Positions 60,627-64,000 of a stretch of 64,000 bases of DNA are shown here, in pieces. Where the stretch lies: NCBI RefSeq assembly GCF_009731355.2, contig NZ_AP022810.1, positions 1,888,001 to 1,952,000 on the forward strand. The letters are read 5' to 3'. Numbering within the stretch: the first letter of the stretch is position 1; every line of letters starts with the position of its first letter. Both the position numbers and the translations under genes were made by a program. The stretch comes from Desulfuromonas sp. AOP6. GTDB lineage: Bacteria; Desulfobacterota; Desulfuromonadia; Desulfuromonadales; SZUA-540. Below the pieces are notes generated by a model. The model was not told where the DNA came from and ran no database searches. It saw nothing but the letters and a program-made list of their open reading frames with translations.

Positions 60627-61166
60627 TCACTCCATCTCTTCCGACAGGTCACTGGGAAGCTGAGGGATTTTTTCCAGATCGATTTTTTCCCGGGAGGAAA
60701 GAATCTTTTCCAGATCGAGTATCATCAGCAGGTCGTCCTCATAACGGCAGACACCATGGAAAAACTCAGTGCCGGGCCCCTTGAGAAAATAGGGCGAAGG
60801 ATAGACCTCTTTTCTCGTGTAGCGTCGGACTTCCGTAACCTCATCCACACGAAGTCCGAGTATTTTGCCAAAGAGTGCACACACAAGCACCCGCTCTTTC
60901 TTCAGACCGGCCTCGACTGCCAGATCGAAGCGCTTGCGCAAATCCAGCACGGGGATGACTACATTGCGCAGAGTAAATACGCCTTCGATAAAAGGTGGCG
61001 CTTTGGGAATGGGTGTAAGCCTGGGGGGGCGGATAATTTCCTTGATGCGCCTGATGTCCAGGGCGTACATCTGCTCACCTACCCTGAAGCAGGCCAGTTG
61101 AATTTCCTGGCGCTCCCTGTCCCCGTCAGCGGAATCAGCAGACTGATGCGAAACCCTCTGGCTCAT
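60627..61166 (-). CDS. cheW: CheW-like scaffold protein, short
   Basis: A 179-aa CheW domain. QLACFRVGEQMYALDIRRIK, PPRLTPIPKAPPFIEGVFTL (RxxxxPIPxxPxFIEGV), RNVVIPVLDLRKRF and ILGLRVDEVTEVRRYTRKEV. It links receptors to CheA. The start overlaps the receiver gene stop by 4 nt. Confidence 0.92.
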   Translation of the reverse strand: MSQRVSHQSADSADGDRERQEIQLACFRVGEQMYALDIRRIKEIIRPPRLTPIPKAPPFIEGVFTLRNVVIPVLDLRKRFDLAVEAGLKKERVLVCALFGKILGLRVDEVTEVRRYTRKEVYPSPYFLKGPGTEFFHGVCRYEDDLLMILDLEKILSSREKIDLEKIPQLPSDLSEEME

Positions 61167-61534
61167 TTGGCCAAAAAGCGCTGGATGGTTTCGATGACCA
61201 TGGCAGACTTGAAGGGCTTGGTGATGTACCAGTCCGCCCCGACCTTTTCGCCCCGAGCCATATCCTCGCGGCTCTTCTTGGCCGTCAGCATAATAACGGG
61301 AATGTGGCGCGTCTGGGGGTTTTCCTTGATTCTTCGACAGACCTCAAAACCGTCTATCTGCGGCAGCATGATATCGAGAAGCACCAGATCGGAAGGATTC
61401 TCGGCCAGGGAATCCAGGGCAGCCTGCCCGTTGGTTACCCCGGTGACGTCGTACCCTTTCGACGTCAACAGAATACTTTCAAGTTTTAGAAGACTTTCTT
61501 CATCCTCAACAATCAGAATCCTTTTTTTGGACAC
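61163..61534 (-). CDS. CheY-like response regulator
   Basis: A 123-aa receiver. RILIVEDEESLLKLESILLT with E10/D11, D54 in LVLLDIMLPQIDGFE, Thr in VIMLTAKKSREDM and Lys in YITKPFK. It lies between the two cheW genes. A second stand-alone receiver is at 54371. Confidence 0.92.
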   Translation of the reverse strand: MSKKRILIVEDEESLLKLESILLTSKGYDVTGVTNGQAALDSLAENPSDLVLLDIMLPQIDGFEVCRRIKENPQTRHIPVIMLTAKKSREDMARGEKVGADWYITKPFKSAMVIETIQRFLAK

Positions 61535-61552
61535 AAAAGTGCTCCTTTCCCG

Positions 61553-62275
61553 TCAGCTACGTTCTGCATCGAGAACGTGGTCTAAATTCAACATGAAAAT
61601 CATGCGATCCTGAAAGCGGCCCACCCCCTTGACCAGATCCCTGTCAAGGCCCGAAAGCAGCGCAGGGGGAGGTTCCGTTTTGCGGATAGGCATCTTAACG
61701 ACCTGATTGATCCCATCGACCAACAGGCCGGCACTGCGCTCCCCCTTTAGACATATAATAATACGGGAAGCGGGAGAAACTTCAACCGAACCCAATTTCA
61801 TACGCCTCGGCAGATCGAACACCGGGACTACCTGTCCACGTAGTGAAATGATCCCCAGCACAAAACCGGGGACCCGGGGGATCTCTTCCACGTTGCGCCA
61901 TTTAATAATTTCACTGACGTGGTTGATGTCCAGGGCATACTCTTCATTCCCCACCGGAAAAGTAAGCCACTGTTCGACCTCTTCCCGCTCTTCCCTTGAC
62001 AAGGCGGCCAGGCCTTCGGCATAGGCCTCCTCCGTGGCCAGATCGATTTCAGGGCAATAATTGAACAAGGCTTCCAGTGGATCCCCCTCCGGCTCCGCTG
62101 CTCCAGAGGAAATCATTCCCATCGGCGACAAGGGGGTGGCTGGAACACCTTGAATGGCCGGCAGTGTCCCCTTTATTCCATCCACTGCGGCAGGGGAAGC
62201 GGCGGATTTTGGAGCGGACTTTTCCTTTTCGGCCTTTTGAGCCTTGGCTTTTTTACGAATATCAGCAAGATCCAT
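61553..62275 (-). CDS. CheW-domain protein with long N-terminal extension
   Basis: A 240-aa protein. The first 85 residues are a Lys/Ala-rich, low-complexity linker (RKKAKAQKAEKEKSAPKSAA), then EEAYAEGLAALSREEREEVE. The CheW domain follows: LTFPVGNEEYALDINHVSEI, EEIPRVPGFVLGIISLRGQV, and RSAGLLVDGINQVVKMP. The start is ATG 62275 or GTG 62281. Its extension differs from the short CheW at 60627, so the two may bind different partners. Confidence 0.88.
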   Translation of the reverse strand: MDLADIRKKAKAQKAEKEKSAPKSAASPAAVDGIKGTLPAIQGVPATPLSPMGMISSGAAEPEGDPLEALFNYCPEIDLATEEAYAEGLAALSREEREEVEQWLTFPVGNEEYALDINHVSEIIKWRNVEEIPRVPGFVLGIISLRGQVVPVFDLPRRMKLGSVEVSPASRIIICLKGERSAGLLVDGINQVVKMPIRKTEPPPALLSGLDRDLVKGVGRFQDRMIFMLNLDHVLDAERS

Positions 62276-62296
62276 ACGCACAGATTCCTGTTCTGC

Positions 62297-63103
62297 CTAG
62301 ATGAGAAGATCAAGCTCGTTCATCACCGACTCCAAAACAGCAGAATCAATGGAGCGAGCTTCCCGGCCGAACCCTTCCAGCAAAGCCAGTGAGGCAATCT
62401 GGTTGATCTTTCGCGGCACCCCGCCGGAAGCCTGGTGAATCAACTGTACGGCGCTATCCGAAAAAAGCCCCGGCAAGCCTCCGGCCACGGCAAGCCGGTA
62501 ATCGAGGTAAGCCCTGGTATCTTCCAGATCCAGAGACTGCAGATCAAACTGCATGCCGATGCGCTGACGCAGGGGCTCGAAGGACCGATGGGCCAGGCGC
62601 TTTTTCAATTCCGGCTGTCCCATCAGGACAATACTCATAAGATTCTGGTCATCCAGCTGAAAATTGGTCAACAGCCGAATTTCGTCGAAGGTTTCCTTAT
62701 GAGGAACCAACTGAGCCTCGTCGATCACCAGGACCGGACAAACGCCCTCCTGATAAAACCGGTAGAGGGCGGCGCCAATCTCTTCAAGGAGATCGGTTTT
62801 AAAACGGGAGGGTTCGTTAATATCCAGGCGCAAAGCCAGGGAACGGAGAAACTCCATGGGAGTAAGGCGCGGATTGATGAAAAGCATAACCCGAAAGCCT
62901 TCTCCCAGTTCATCCATCAGGGCACGTGAAAGCGTCGTTTTGCCGCAGCCTATGCCCCCTGTAAGCAGCACGAGGTCTCTTTCTTCGACGGCGTAGGTCA
63001 GGCGCGCCAGAGCCTCGCGATGCATCCGACTCAGATAGAGAAAACGAGGATCGGGCGTCTTGCTGAAGGGTCGTTCGGAAAACCCGTAGAAGTCTTCATA
63101 CAT
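62297..63103 (-). CDS. ExeA/GspA-like AAA ATPase in a chemosensory cluster
   Basis: A 268-aa AAA ATPase. MYEDFYGFSERPFSKTPDPR is the ExeA-type start. Walker A LLTGGIGCGKTTLSRAL and Walker B VCPVLVIDEAQLV are intact. MSIVLMGQPELKKRL and SGGVPRKINQIASLALLEG (sensor II region) follow. ExeA proteins serve in type II secretion assembly, but no secretion genes are adjacent. The start overlaps cheA by 8 nt (63096-63103), so it is translationally coupled to CheA. It may be a nucleotide-dependent regulator of the signalling complex. Confidence 0.88.
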   Translation of the reverse strand: MYEDFYGFSERPFSKTPDPRFLYLSRMHREALARLTYAVEERDLVLLTGGIGCGKTTLSRALMDELGEGFRVMLFINPRLTPMEFLRSLALRLDINEPSRFKTDLLEEIGAALYRFYQEGVCPVLVIDEAQLVPHKETFDEIRLLTNFQLDDQNLMSIVLMGQPELKKRLAHRSFEPLRQRIGMQFDLQSLDLEDTRAYLDYRLAVAGGLPGLFSDSAVQLIHQASGGVPRKINQIASLALLEGFGREARSIDSAVLESVMNELDLLI

Positions 63104-64000
63104 AGAAAGAAGAATCTCCTCGCAAGGACTCGCTCATAAGACCGCCGACGTCGAGCACCAGTACGGTCTTCTGATTACCGAGGTCGGCGGCACCCGCGAT
63201 CCCCCGGACGAAAGACAGGGTGCTTCCCAGGGATTTGATGACCACATCCTGCTGACCAAGCAGATCGTCGACCACAATTCCCATCTTTTTATCGGCCAGG
63301 CCCACCACAACCACAAACAGCTTGCTGGGCGAACCTTCTGCGGTCGGCAGCCGAAACAGGCGACTGAGTCTCACCAAGGGCAGTGTATGCTCGCGCAGGT
63401 CAATGACTTCAAGGCGCTCGATGGTACGGATCGAAGCCGTCTCGACCAGAAGAGTCTCCATGACGGAATTGATGGGGATGGCATAGGCCTTGCCGCTGAC
63501 TTTGATGACCAGGGCTTTGATGATCGCCAACGTGATCGGGAGGGTGATGGTGACCGCCGTACCCTGGCCGAAGGTGCTGTCGAGTTCGAGCATGCCGGAA
63601 AGGGCCGCAATGTTGTTGCGAACCACATCCATGCCGACGCCTCGGCCGGACAGGTCGGTAACTTCATCACGAGTAGAAAAACCGGGGGCCAAAATGAGGT
63701 TGAAAATGTCGTCCCGCGACAATTCGGCCTCGGCGCTGATCATTCCTTTTTCCAAAGCTTTTTTCCGAACCCGCTCGGGATCGATGCCGCGTCCGTCATC
63801 CCGAATTTCGAGGACGACGTGATTCCCTTTTTGGGAGGCCCACAGGTAAATGCGGGCCTTTTCTGGCTTACCCGCTGCTCGACGCTCCTCCGGCGACTCT
63901 ATCCCGTGATCCACGGCATTGCGGATGATATGCATGAGTGGATCGGAGAGATCCTCCACGATGAGCTTGTCCAGTTCGGTATCGGCTCCCCGGATATCCA
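63096..64000 (-). CDS. cheA: Chemotaxis histidine kinase CheA, C-terminal part
   Basis: About 301 residues are visible; the N-terminus with the phospho-His domain is outside the window. The HATPase domain shows the N-box HIIRNAVDHGIESPEE, G1 IRDDGRGIDP and G2 SGRGVGMDVVRNN. The P5 CheW-like regulatory domain ends the chain, with KALVIKVSGKAYAIPINSVM and KTVLVLDVGGLMSESLRGDS. It autophosphorylates under receptor control and drives the CheY-like regulators. Confidence 0.95.
   Translation of the reverse strand, partial: DIRGADTELDKLIVEDLSDPLMHIIRNAVDHGIESPEERRAAGKPEKARIYLWASQKGNHVVLEIRDDGRGIDPERVRKKALEKGMISAEAELSRDDIFNLILAPGFSTRDEVTDLSGRGVGMDVVRNNIAALSGMLELDSTFGQGTAVTITLPITLAIIKALVIKVSGKAYAIPINSVMETLLVETASIRTIERLEVIDLREHTLPLVRLSRLFRLPTAEGSPSKLFVVVVGLADKKMGIVVDDLLGQQDVVIKSLGSTLSFVRGIAGAADLGNQKTVLVLDVGGLMSESLRGDSSFYV

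Overview
The window looks like chromosome from a strictly respiratory, Gram-negative deltaproteobacterium of the Desulfuromonadales type (Geobacter/Desulfuromonas/Pelobacter relatives). The reasons are a PpcA-size triheme cytochrome c7, an ETF coupled to a membrane Fe-S oxidoreductase instead of classical ETF-QO, an IcmF-type fused mutase, LpxL/LptE/MurJ envelope genes, two matches to sigma-54 promoters, and a large Che cluster with HEAT and ExeA-like partners. GC content is high and even. No IS element, prophage, integrase or CRISPR array was seen. The species cannot be fixed from the sequence alone.

Region 1 (1-21994) is a two-operon acyl-CoA oxidation island. The left operon reads leftward from 9743: thiolase, 3-hydroxybutyryl-CoA dehydrogenase, crotonase, butyryl-CoA-type dehydrogenase, EMO-type Fe-S oxidoreductase, etfB, etfA, cobO, a QueG-like Fe-S protein and a second acyl-CoA dehydrogenase that runs off the window. 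The right operon reads leftward from 21248: CoA-transferase, IclR regulator, TRAP transporter (P, Q, M), universal stress protein, a small cytosolic protein, IcmF mutase, nitroreductase and M24 peptidase. A divergent MerR-family gene (21569) closes the island. The two operon promoters share a nearly identical 16-bp site that overlaps a TTGACA -35 box, and a third copy lies upstream of the merR gene. Together the genes spell uptake, CoA activation, B12-dependent skeleton rearrangement and beta-oxidation of a short branched acid such as isobutyrate, with electrons going to menaquinone. The substrate is inferred.

Region 2 (22000-28200) holds a NapH/NapG-like Fe-S membrane protein with a DUF362 partner, an FMN reductase-like protein, tRNA-Val(CAC), and a second B12-mutase accessory set (meaB, B12-binding subunit, second cobO, thioesterase). 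Between the B12 subunit and meaB lies a roughly 20-codon scar that looks like the 3' end of a deleted acyl-CoA dehydrogenase gene. Region 3 (28300-41900) is mixed: rsgA, two c-type cytochromes, MgtC, thioesterase, a tandem pair of tiny membrane proteins and a REC-PilZ regulator (each behind a good sigma-54 promoter match), cmoAB, MazG-like, rhodanese, nitroreductase, an aromatic-rich lipoprotein, then a probable nitrosative-stress cluster (Crp/Fnr regulator, YgbA_NO-family protein, ferredoxin-like protein) with two TTGAC-N4-type palindromes, tRNA-Leu(CAG) and an NFACT (RqcH-like) gene.

Region 4 (42000-54300) is core metabolism and envelope: two tandem O-acetylhomoserine sulfhydrylase paralogues, a lipid A acyltransferase, trmL, a YjdF-like membrane protein, ogt, murJ, rpsT (with a TTG start), holA, lptE, leuS and infA. 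Region 5 (54371-64000) is a chemosensory gene cluster on the minus strand: cheA (partial), an ExeA-like ATPase, two CheW proteins, a receiver, a zinc-finger/receiver protein, a 673-aa HEAT-repeat protein, cheR, cheB, a GAF protein and another receiver. It lies beside no flagellar or receptor genes in this window.
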